DNA of 64,000 nt from Laguncularia racemosa (Eukaryota; Streptophyta; Magnoliopsida; Myrtales; Combretaceae). The notes beneath the pieces were generated by a model, which worked only from the letters and a program-made list of their open reading frames with translations, did not search any database and had not been told where the DNA came from. Below, piece by piece: positions 34,740 through 44,805 of the stretch (positions are counted from its first letter, which is position 1; each line of letters begins with the position of its first letter). The DNA lies in the NCBI GenBank assembly GCA_037954665.1, contig JBBMOL010000012.1, positions 7,440,001 through 7,504,000 on the forward strand, given 5' to 3'. Made by a program: the position numbers and the translations under genes.

Positions 34740-35180
34740 ATGGGGGGTTGTTGTTAATAATCGATCATGTGTAGCAACGTGTTAGTCGATCTTAGAAAAG
34801 TTTTGATCTACTAACATGTGGAGGGACAATCTTAGAGAGAGGCATAAGAGGAGGAACAAGTAAGCTCTAATTCCCAAAGTATGCATGTGACAGTAATTAA
34901 ATATAGTAGACTCAAATGTTCTTGATTCTTTCTTTGTTAAGAAGTTGCTTTGATCTTTCATTGAGGCATTTCAACAGAGTTCCAATGTTGCTCTCAATTT
35001 AGCAAAATGGAAAAAACGTGCGCTAATGATAGAATTAGCCTCCTATTTATAAATTATGTAGGTTGATCTCAACCACCAAATCATTTAAAGATGTATTGTT
35101 GCTAACGATCATTGGAATGCTCTTAATGATCTAATGGCTAGCATTTACCCTTTCTTTTCTAAAATGATCATAGGCTTGGG
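34740..35180 (-). repeat. LTR-like arm, inverted relative to 36110-36590
   Basis: Its reverse complement matches 36110-36590 over several hundred bases, for instance TATGCCTCTCTCTAA (near 34832 complement, and 36417) and GATCGTTAG (near 35120 complement, and 36136). Both arms contain a TATA-like tttataaatag block pointing outward from the pair centre (about 35040 on the minus strand, 36221 on the plus strand). They look like two copies of the same LTR in opposite orientation. Confidence 0.6.
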
Positions 35181-36109
35181 CTTGGGCTTGCATAAGCCCA
35201 ATGGCTTTTAAGAGAAGAAAGAAGTCCATTATATTAAAATAAGTCCATATCTCTTATTTTTGTCTACATAACTCCTTTTAAGGCCAAATGAAGTTTAAAC
35301 AAGCTCCAAAATACTTTTTTCAAGCCTACTTTTCACACACAAGACAACCAAGCAAGGACAAGGTGGAAAAACCGGTCCATTGATCCCTTTACCGAGCTTA
35401 TCAAATTAAATCTCCCTAAGATATTCCTAAATTAGGTCCAATTTCCTAAGCCCTATCACTAACCCATTAAATTGGTTTGTGGCATTAAATTCACCTTAAA
35501 GCCTAACAATTGAAATAGCCCTTTACATTTTTTTTACACTATTTTCTTTAAAACTTAAAAATCATAGCCTCTCTCTTTTAAAGCCTCCATGTAATTTCTT
35601 TTTATTTCTTTCTTTCGACTTCTTTTCCTTTCTTTTATGTGTTGTTAATGAAGGGGAAACCCAATTAAGGTTTCAAATGATGTAAAGTAGAGTGGGGTGT
35701 GTGAAAGAAGTCTCACAAGATTCGACAAGTAATTAGTCAAATTTGAAGTTCCTTGTTTTAAGTGACAAGAAAGTTTAGAGAGGACTATTATGATAATCAA
35801 ACATATAATTCAATTTAATGCCATGAACCAACTTCTTGGTCTAATGGTAAGGTCAAAGGAGCTATGCTCATTTATTTAGGTATGTCTCAGAAAGATCTAT
35901 TTTGATAGGCTCGAAAAGGTGATCGTGAAATGAATTTGTCGATTATTTGCTTTTATTGGTTGTTTCATAGGCAAGATAAGCTTTTCAACAAGCCTTTTGT
36001 TATTATATAAACCTTCACAAGCTTTTGTATAAGGCCATTAGATTTCTTTATAGAGTGTTAGACTTGGTCAAGTTCATCCGTTACTAAAAGCCCATGAGAG
36101 TTATAAAAA
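35181..36109. other. Spacer between inverted LTR-like arms
   Basis: About 930 bp with no gene. It begins with a short tandem (gggcttgggcttg at about 35177) and contains C/T-rich segments near 35520-35640. No coding motif seen. Confidence 0.4.
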
Positions 36110-36590
36110 TAATAAAGAAGACTCCATCTCGTTCATTGATCGTTAGAGATGATCCAATGAATGTCATCAGCAACTCACCTCATTTGATCATCTTTGGAAT
36201 TATCTAGTAGTTTAGATCGAGCATGTAAGTTTATAAATAGAGCCTCCTTCTTCCCATTTCAACAATTTTGAAGATTCAAAGGAATGCTAAAACTTTATTG
36301 AAATCACTCCAGGAAGAATTAAAACAACTTATCAAGTAAGAACGAGCATGAATACTTAAATTAATATTCTATCATACATAAGCTCTTGAGAAATTAAGTT
36401 TGACTATTCCTCTTTCTATGCCTCTCTCTAACGAATGACATCCCTCAATGTGTCATTAGCTCAAAACTTATCCAAGTTATTTAGCATGTGGTTTGCACTT
36501 AATTGACCATTTGTAGCAACTAATGTGATCAACTATCTATAGCTCGCACATGATCAACAATTGCATCAAGCTATAAGATTTATCACTTTT
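36110..36590 (+). repeat. LTR-like arm, inverted relative to 34740-35180
   Basis: See the partner at 34740-35180. TATA-like block tttataaatagagcc at 36221-36235. It abuts a minus-strand copia gag fragment, whose direction is opposite to the promoter in this arm, so the two are probably unrelated insertions. Confidence 0.6.
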
Positions 36591-37300
36591 TCTTCATCAC
36601 TTGAATCTTATGAGTTAGATTCTAGGTCATCTTCTTTAGCTTTAAAAGCTATCTCTTTTTTCTTGCTTTTAAATTCTTCATTATGGCACACATGAAGCTC
36701 ATATTACATAAGTTTTACTCTTAACTCATTAAGTGTCATCATTGAAAGATTATGTGCTTTTTTTTATCTTTCTTCTTAACATCCCATGGTTTAAGTATTA
36801 TCCTTAGACTCTTTCTCATAAGATCATAGTCAAAGTAAGTTTTGCTTAAGGAAGCAAACTCATTTACAATTATAGAGATAAATTTCTCTCCTTATTGAAT
36901 CCTTAATAATGCGTATTCTTAAATTAGGATGTCAATTCTTGTCTCCTTAATAGTATAAGTTCCTTCATGTGTAACGCATAATTTATCCTAGGTTTTTTTA
37001 ACAATAATACATGAGGATACTAAATTGAATTCAAAAAGAGCAATTGCACTTAATAGTACATGTTTAGCTTTAGAATTAGTAGAAGCATCCTTTACTTGCT
37101 CCATTGTTGTTATAGCAATTGGAAATTTTTTTATTTCCATTATCTATAATGATCTAAACTTCAAAATCAATGCTTTGATACAAGTTTCTATCCTACATTT
37201 TCATTAAGTAAAGTTAGTGCTATTGAAATGTGTAGCTTTGTTAATTTGCACTAAAGTAAGATTTTTTCCATTTGATCATTTGTTCATATGTACTTCAAGA
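36580..37300 (-). pseudogene. Ty1/copia gag (UBN2-type) fragment
   Basis: The minus strand from about 37200 down reads a SKAKHVLSAIALFEFNLVSS block, a CVTHEGTYTIKETRIDILI block, then EKFISIIVNEFASLSKTYF and YDLMRKSLRIILKPWDVK, matching the UBN2 gag domain of plant copia elements (Tork/SIRE style). Upstream, near 37305-37325, is an ATTGGTATTACAG-like primer site adjoining TGTTGGTTCC on the plus strand, consistent with a minus-strand element whose 5' LTR lies to the right. Protease and pol are absent; only this piece survives. Confidence 0.7.
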
Positions 37301-37321
37301 ACACTTACTGTAATACCAATT

Positions 37322-38585
37322 GTTGGTTCCAATAAAATAATCAAAGAAGGTGTTGTGTTGAGATTTTCCAGTGGTGGTTAAGTCACTTATACAAGAGGAA
37401 ATGTGAGACCATAATGGAGTGCCAGAATTTGCTCTAATGCAACCACTTCGATACTTAAGTTAGTATAATGTTTTTGAATACGATAAAGCATAAAGTATGC
37501 CGCATAATGGAAGAGCTTTTAATCCTTTTCCATGTAGCCTTGTTCCCTATTTTAAGGGAATGAGAGTGAGGTGTATTTGTTAAGTGCATTTATGATTCCG
37601 AGATCCACTCTGGACATTGTAGGGGAGGAATCTTTTATCAAGATACTTCATTATTCGTTTATAGTTTTCTTTGCTTTCCTTCTTTGAATCTAGGACAAGC
37701 ATAGCTAACCCGACCTATTAGAGTTTGATCTTGCCTTAGTCGATTATGTTTCTCAATTGGGAGGCTTGATGAGCATTCAAGAGTTTAGACTTGACCCTTC
37801 AAACTTAGTCTCAAGCCTGGATAAGTTGGTTTGGTTTGGTTCATGAGAGCCTATGCCCAAAAAGCCCTATCAATAGAAGGGGATTTAATTGATTGTTTTC
37901 AAATATTTAACTTTTCCAAAACAACCCTTCTTAATTATTTTAATACTCGTAATTACAAAGATCAATTAGAGTTCACATAAGGAAAATAACAATAAATATA
38001 AGTATGCATGAAAATAAAGGAGATGGGGTTTATGTAGGATTTATAGTAGTCTCTTCTTGTAAGTTAATTCACTCTTCTAACTCTACATTAAAGATCATAA
38101 TCTACATCAATTGTTTCACTATTTAAGAGAATGATAAATTTGTATAAGCTTCTCACTTATATTCGCTTATTTTATCTTATGCTTTCACCTAAGTAAGAAC
38201 GACATAGACTAAAAAATCTCATCTCTTCTCTCATATAATCTCACCCAAAAAGAGTTCAAAGCAATTCAAAAGATCCTCTAAGCGATTAACCTAGTTGGAA
38301 TTGATGCTATATTTCTAAAAATGAACGAGTAAGAATTATTAGCATAGGAAACATGTTTGTTTTGTAGTTCAATCTTTTTATTGTCATTATTTTTTGTCTT
38401 TAAAATATCTATACATTATTTTTCTTCTAACGTTTAAGTTTAGTTGTTCTTCAAAAAATCTGAAATGCACCATTGACCTTAACCTTGATCTTTTGAGTAA
38501 TAGCTACTGAGATAAGCCTTATCCTTGAAGTTTGAATTTAATATTCCAAATATCTTCTACATGTAGTAATTTTTTTTGCTATAAA
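37322..38585 (-). other. Probable copia LTR remnant and unassigned sequence
   Basis: The segment to the right of the copia gag starts TGTTGG at the primer-site-like junction and so is probably its 5' LTR, but the far end cannot be defined. The remainder has no gene. Confidence 0.4.
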
Positions 38586-38589
38586 TCCT

Positions 38590-40265
38590 CTAAATGTTAG
38601 GCTTAAACTCAAGAGGGAGGGTGAATCAAGTTTAATGACAAATTTTAATTTCTTTGTCAATATTAACAACTAAATGAATAATCAATAAAATTAAACAATA
38701 ATAACGAGTACAAAAAGTAAAAAAGATAGGGATAAAGAAGATCGGGCTTAGATTTAACATGAAGTTCGAACCACCCCCTACTCTCCACGATCACATGATT
38801 ACCTTCTAACCGAGGACTTGCACCACTTTTATTAGTACAATTCACAATGACTCCAAGAGCCTACACCAAAATTTGTATACACAATTACAAGTGTAGAGCT
38901 CTCTCTCAAAGAATATACAAATAGCAAGAACTTGACTACAACACTTGACTTTCTCTTTTGAATTTTGCAAATTTAAGAACAATGAATAAGGAAAGTAATG
39001 AGTAATAATACAATATAAATAAATGTAAGTTGATCTCTCTTAATTGCTCAAATAAGTTATTGAAGTATTTATATGCTTAATCAAGAATCTTTCAATTGCT
39101 GCATTAAATGCAGCAATGGCTAATTTCTATACAACCATCAGGATGGTTTCTCATACTACCGTCCAACAAATAATTGTATTTTAACTATCATTTGCAAGTC
39201 ATCCAGATGGTGGAAGATTACGGAATTATACACAAAATACTTGCAAAACTTGCCCAATATCATCAAGACAGTATCAAGTATCACTAGTAGGCTGGTGCTT
39301 GTCTCTCAAGCATATTAACTCCCACTATTTTAACGGTTCTTCAAATACCGTCAAGACTCTATGCCCTAAGTTGTCTAACCTTGCAAATATCTTTATGAAC
39401 ATATTCTAAAGCCTATTCCTATCTGTACCAAATTAAAAATTCACACATTTAATATCCAAGAACAAGATTATTTTTTAACATTAACCAATTATTAATAATT
39501 TACTAGTTAAGTTTAATATCAAGATTAACTTAATCACATAGTTTTATTCTCATCAAAATCTCAAATGTGGTACTTATCTTTAATGAAATGAGAAATCTTT
39601 AAGACTCTAGTGATTTACATTTATTCAACTTGATCTCCAGAATGTGTCTCTTAAAATCTTGGTGAAGTTGAAATCTAGACTTTTAAAATTCTACTACATC
39701 TTTATGTTTAACAAAATCTTTTGAAGTTGATGAAGTGTATAACTTGTGGAAATAGTTTTTTGCCAAATTCTCTTAAAGTGATTTGTTGTAATAAATTAGT
39801 TAGATATATTACCAAAATATACATAACTCATGGAATTAGGTCTTAATCTGCATTATTGTACTTGCATTTTTTGAAAATATCTTCTTTCTTGCTTTTGCTT
39901 TTACTTCTACTTTAGGTTTCACTCATGCATTGTGTGTTAGAACTTTTGCTTTTGTCATCTTTTGCAGATGTTATGTTTTACTAGTATTGATTAGAACTTT
40001 TTCTAGAAATCTTCTGATTAGAACTTATTTGTTTCTTTTACACACTTAGTCAGAACTTCTTTGTCTAATCTTATAACTTTTTTCTTTGTATAAGTACTTA
40101 CTTAGAAGTTCTAGCTTCTCTTGGAAAACTTAAGTCCAAACATCTTTGGTCTAAGTGCTAGTAACTTCTTATTTTTATATTTGATTAAACTTCTTATTGT
40201 AATTACATTGCACATCAAGTAAGATCATTAGTAAACACATAAAATAATGATTTATTATCATCAAA
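38590..40265 (-). other. LTR-like noncoding segment
   Basis: Begins with aaactcaagagggagggtgaatcaag (a phrase common at the edge of SIRE/Maximus-type copia LTRs, from memory) and then continues with A/T-rich noncoding sequence including repeated cttttgctttt and agaactt phrases at 39880-40130. No coding content and no matched second LTR. Confidence 0.35.
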
Positions 40266-40308
40266 ACTTCTTATGATACTTAACACTATGATTATCCTAT
40301 ATTTTTTT

Positions 40309-40836
40309 GGAAAAAAGTACACTTTTAGTTCTTAATATTTATTTACTTTTTTATTAGATTTCTCAAATTTTTTTCTTTTTTATTTGAATTCTTAGCATTT
40401 TTAAAACCATAAAAAAGGGATTTTGGTTAAATCTATTAAGTTTCCATCCATCCATAACATATATCAACATTAAATCTATCCACAATAGTTAAATCAACCA
40501 AATGATAATATTAAATATATGTCTTTACATGATATAATAAAAAATACTATTAAATATATAGAATGATATAAAATAATAAAAAATATAAAAATAATAATTA
40601 AAAATAAGAAAATTGGTTTAAAAAATTTATGTATATCCTAGTCATCTTAGCCAACTAATTAAAAGCTAATCAAAAGCTAATACATGCTTAAGATGTATTT
40701 AAAATTTAGTATATTTAATAAAAATCTTATTTTTATAAGATTTTAAAAATATTGAGAACTTAAATAGAAGACAACAAAAGTTGAAGACTCAAATAAAATA
40801 GTAAGTAAACATTAAGAACTAAAAATTTACTTCTCC
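40309..40836. mobile_element. Miniature element with long inverted repeats and 9-bp target duplication
   Basis: The left arm (40309-40406) and the reverse complement of the right arm (40741-40836) align along their whole length, e.g. TTTTAGTTCTTAATATTTA against TTTTAGTTCTTAATGTTTA, ending at TTTTTAAAA in both. Outside the GG...CC ends lie tattttttt (40300-40308) and tatttttta (40837-40845), an 8-of-9 match. Arms of about 95 bp with a 9-bp duplication suggest a Mutator-type MITE. The 330-bp middle has no coding potential. Confidence 0.7.
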
Positions 40837-41289
40837 TATTTTTTATTTTTATTTTGTAACAATCCACATAAACCATATATTTCTTCTCAGTTTTGTAATT
40901 TTCACCATTCATGGTATCAATTTTCAAAAGAATAAAAAAAAAAAAAACTATAAAGAAGTTAAGCAATTTACCTGGAAAATGAGTGATTTTTAATTTTGTA
41001 ATTTTCAAGTCACACTAATAGTTTTTAGATAGTTAGTGATACAAGCTTTCTAATGATGATAAGTTTATAGTAATATGATGCTCAATTTGTGACATATGCA
41101 TTACAAAGTTTGAAAAATGGGTACCTACACACTAGTGGATATATAACAAAATATTATAGTAAACGCAAGTGTATTATGCAGTGAGTTCAAAAATTCATGT
41201 CTTGAGGCCATACGATACTTAATTTTCAAGTTATGATCATTTTAAGATTTTATCTAATGCAAATAATCTTGGAATATGTATTTAATTTA

Positions 41290-41651
41290 GGGAAAATTAT
41301 AAGTGGGTGAATCAACATTTAAGATCGAGTTAAAATAAAAGATTGAAGTTATACGTGGTTAAAATAGACAATTAATGTTACGTTAAGTTCAAATAAGAAA
41401 TCCTATTATGATGTCTTTACAGACAATAACGGATTCTCTATTTAAACCATTTAATATGTTTATAGAATAATAAGGATCCTCTCTTTGAACCACTTAGTAC
41501 AACGTTGATATTCTATTTTAATCATTTAAAAGTTTGATTCTTTATTTTAACCATTTAACTTAATATTGATATTCTATTTTAATTGCTTAAAAGTTAAATC
41601 TTCTATTTAAACTTGACTCTAAACATTCATCCGCTCACTTTTAATTTTCCC
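41290..41651. mobile_element. Miniature foldback element with about 110-bp inverted arms
   Basis: The left end GGGAAAATTATAAGTGGGTG and the reverse complement of the right end GGGAAAATTAAAAGTGAGCG stay alignable for about 110 bp. The 362-bp element is nearly all arm with a short loop. No convincing target-site duplication was found, so family is open. Confidence 0.65.
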
Positions 41652-41861
41652 ATTAGATTTTAGTTTTAAATAAAAGTACGTGTAACTAGCTTTTTAATGG
41701 TGTAACTTTTGCTAGAATTGGACATCATATGCAAAAGTTATACATTAATTGATGGTACAAAAATAATTTTCTTTTATTTTTCAAAAACAATCGCTAATTA
41801 AGAAAAGAATAAAAAATTAAATTTCTACATTATATTGAGTGAACATGCACTTAAACAAATT

Positions 41862-42035
41862 AAAACTAAAGTACAAATACCAAAATAACGCGATAAAGCC
41901 ATAAAAAGTGCTTGTACTTTTAGTTTTTGGAAATTAAGTGTCTATTTTTTTTTTGCGATTTATTGCTTTTTTTTTTTGCATTTTAGTGTCTATGCTTTAA
42001 TTTTGATTGTATTTTGGTGTTTGTACTTTAGTTTT
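41862..42035. repeat. Short inverted repeat
   Basis: Arms at 41862-41886 and 42011-42035 pair in 24 of 25 positions (aaaactaaagtacaaatacc and its inverse). The loop contains further copies of the tgtacttttagttttt phrase. It may be part of a MITE inside the larger repeat. Confidence 0.6.
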
Positions 42036-42186
42036 GATGAGTTTTAGTATTTGATCCCATATTTGTTTATGAAAGAATATTTTTTTCAATTTTTCTTATT
42101 AATAAATTATTTTTTTAAATGAAGAAAAAAATAGTTTTATGCCAATAATTTCCACCTTACGTAGCTTTCAATGTACTAGCAAACTT

Positions 42187-42847
42187 TAGAGGTACGCGAG
42201 TGGGTTAAATGGGCCAACTTGACTCGACTCACTTTAGTCCATAGGTTAAATGGATCAATAGAACCTATTTAACCCATTTATGTATTTTAGTGAGTCATAT
42301 GAGCTAACCCACAATTCATTAATAATAGATTTTATTTAAGATTGCACAAAATATAAAGTCCATAATGACCTTGTATCGTTTATACAGTAGTATAATGAAT
42401 TGACATGATATTTTATATTATAATATGGATATTATAATTACAATATTTTTATAATATAAATATTATAAAATGATGGAAGGATTAAGGGATGGAACCAATG
42501 GGGAAAATGGAAAGACTAAGATAAAAAAATTAAGAAAGAAGAGTGAGGAAGATGATGATGAATGATAATATGCAACTTAAGTTTTATAGTTTATTATATT
42601 AAGTTTAAAAGTGAAATAAATTAATAACTCAATGTTATATCGTTGACGTAATATGCAATTAGGGTAAATTATGCTATTTTTTTTCTTAGGTTAGTGGGTT
42701 GGCCCGCGGGTTAAACAGGTTGACTCACTTTAACTCACAAGTTAAACAAGCTGAGCTCATTTGGCCTATTTTAAAATAAGTTGAAAATTTTAGCCTTAAC
42801 TCATTTTTTAAGCAAGTTAAACGAGTCAACCCATTTGCATAGCTCTA
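42187..42847. mobile_element. Non-autonomous hAT-like element (661 bp)
   Basis: Inverted ends TAGAGGTACGCGAGTGGGTT and TAGAGCTATGCAAATGGGTT bound the element, and 8-bp flanks gcaaactt (42179-42186) and acaaactt (42848-42855) agree in 7 of 8 positions. The terminal TAGAG..GC..A pattern and 8-bp duplication fit the hAT superfamily. The subterminal parts are rich in GGGTTAA/TTAACCC words. No coding sequence. Confidence 0.8.
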
Positions 42848-42855
42848 ACAAACTT

Positions 42856-44040
42856 TATATGGTTAGGAAGCTTGTAAGATATATTTTTATTTGGAAATAA
42901 GCTTTAGTATACATCCTTTGACTGTTCAAACCAAGTGAAATTTAAAATAGTCATAACTTACAAATTATTTGTTTTATGATTTGGAAATGCAAACTCTTTA
43001 ACTTCTTGAATATTAAATTTGCACGTATTATAACCTTTCGTTATGTCTCGCATAGTATTATCATATTGATTTTTCAAATTTCATATTCCATAACCTACAA
43101 ACTTTGACATCGTATAATTGTAAGCTTTTTATGTTATGACTTATTTAAAAATTGTTGTTTTAACTTAAAATTATACTTTTTAAAATCGTCCTTTTTTAAG
43201 GTAGACTTGCTTAGCTCTTTTATGTTTGTATTTTTAAAAATCAATATGATTTTAAGATTATAATCATTACAAAATTTGAGGAACTATATTATAAAGAGAG
43301 AGAGAGATACCGAGAAAGAAAATAAAAGATTAATGGAAGAAAATATTGGAGGAATTACAAAATTCTCCTCTAACAATTTTCTACTTTGTCCCCTAATAAC
43401 ATTTATTATTTTGAAAATATAAAATATACAAAAAATTTAGATTAGTATACCTAAAAATGAATTATTTTTACTAGTGTAATTTTGAGTAGTGGCACTTCTT
43501 AGGTAACTTGTAACGAATCTTTCCAATGAATACATGGTTGTAGTCATGCGATATTTGGCTTGTAAGTTGTAAGATAGCAAAGTTATAAAAATCAATATTT
43601 AAATACTATTGAAAATATAACAAAATATTATAATATATAGAGGTGTATTATTTGATAAGTCTAAAAATTCATATTACAAGACCAAACGTTGCTTGATTTA
43701 CAAGTTATGGTCATTTTAAAATTATACCTAGTTTATATAATACTATAACATATCATAAAACATATTTTTAAGTAAAAGTAGATATTAAGTACTTTTCAAA
43801 AATATAATTTTACTAAAATTGGAAATTACACGTATAAAAGTTATGTACGACTGAAATTACTGCACATACATAATTTTCTTTTAATTTTGAAAATAATATA
43901 TTAATCAAAATTTATTTCTGATAAATTAATTAGTGAATAGACACTAAATTGCATTAAATCTAAAATGCAGACACCAAATGCTATCAAAATTAAAGTATAA
44001 ATATTGAAATGTGAAAATTTGTAAGTGCCATCAACTTCTT
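42856..44040. repeat. Inverted and direct repeat cluster
   Basis: 43440-44040 is a second copy of the repeat at 40980-42060. A segment at about 42940-43140 reads as the inverse of 43540-43740 (tagtcataacttacaaatt against acaagttatggtcat). A short GA microsatellite lies near 43298-43318. No gene. Confidence 0.5.
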
Positions 44041-44805
44041 CGTTATTTATTTTTTCATTAGATAATTTTTTGGAAGTTTTACTATTTTCCTTCTATTTCA
44101 AGTTTAAGGATCTTTAAAACTAGAAATTGAAAAAAATACATAGCAAGTTTTTTTACTTTTGAATATAAATAATTTAATGTATAAAGTTTTATTCTTTAAT
44201 AATTTAATATCTAAAATTTCAGATTTTAAGTGATTTAATATATTTATCAATCACATTATTATAAAGTAATAAAATTCTAAGTGGTAAATTATCCAAATTT
44301 AAAATTACAAACATTACATTTGTGGTATCCCCTAAAAATTCAATTAAAGTTTACCTTGAAGTCTGAACCGTATTTCTATACGGGCAAACAAGAGCGTGTA
44401 GTGTACAGTTGGTATTCGTATATTTTTTTTGGGCACGTAAAGTCAGGTACGGGAAATTTCAAATATTGACTAAGCACCTGACGTGTGGGAGTAAAAAAAA
44501 AAAAAAAATCATTACCTCTACGAATAATTTAATTTCTTATTACAGCATCCGATGTTTCAGTCATACCGCGTCATTAGACTTATGGCTGTTCCTTTCGTAC
44601 ACAAATCACCTGCACTGCAATAGTTGTCATTTTCTCCCTTTCTTTCACATCTTCACTTCCATTTTTTCAAACTTCACATAAGAATAACATCATCACAAGC
44701 AAGGAATTTATGTTTATTTATGCATTAGCTTAGCACCTACATGATAGGTTCAGCCATCATGTGAAATAGATTGTTTAGAGAGAGTGTGTGTTTGGGTGTG
44801 TGAAA
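44041..44805 (+). promoter_or_regulatory. Probable promoter and 5' leader of the phosphatase-fold gene
   Basis: Upstream of the ATG at 44806. An ACGTGT core (G-box-like) is at 44481-44486. A TG-rich leader (gagagtgtgtgtttgggtgtg) directly precedes the start codon. Short open frames here have no recognised content. Assignment by position. Confidence 0.35.

Larger units (their letters stand above)
40980..42060. repeat. Diverged repeat, copy related to 43440-44040
   Basis: Collinear blocks are shared with 43440-44040: for example tataacaaaatattatagtaa (41145) against tataacaaaatattataatat (43616), and ttcaagttatgatcatttt (41224) against ttacaagttatggtcatttt (43698), followed by a second block at 41690-41830 against 43790-43920. 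The copy here is interrupted by the foldback element at 41290-41651. Confidence 0.55.
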
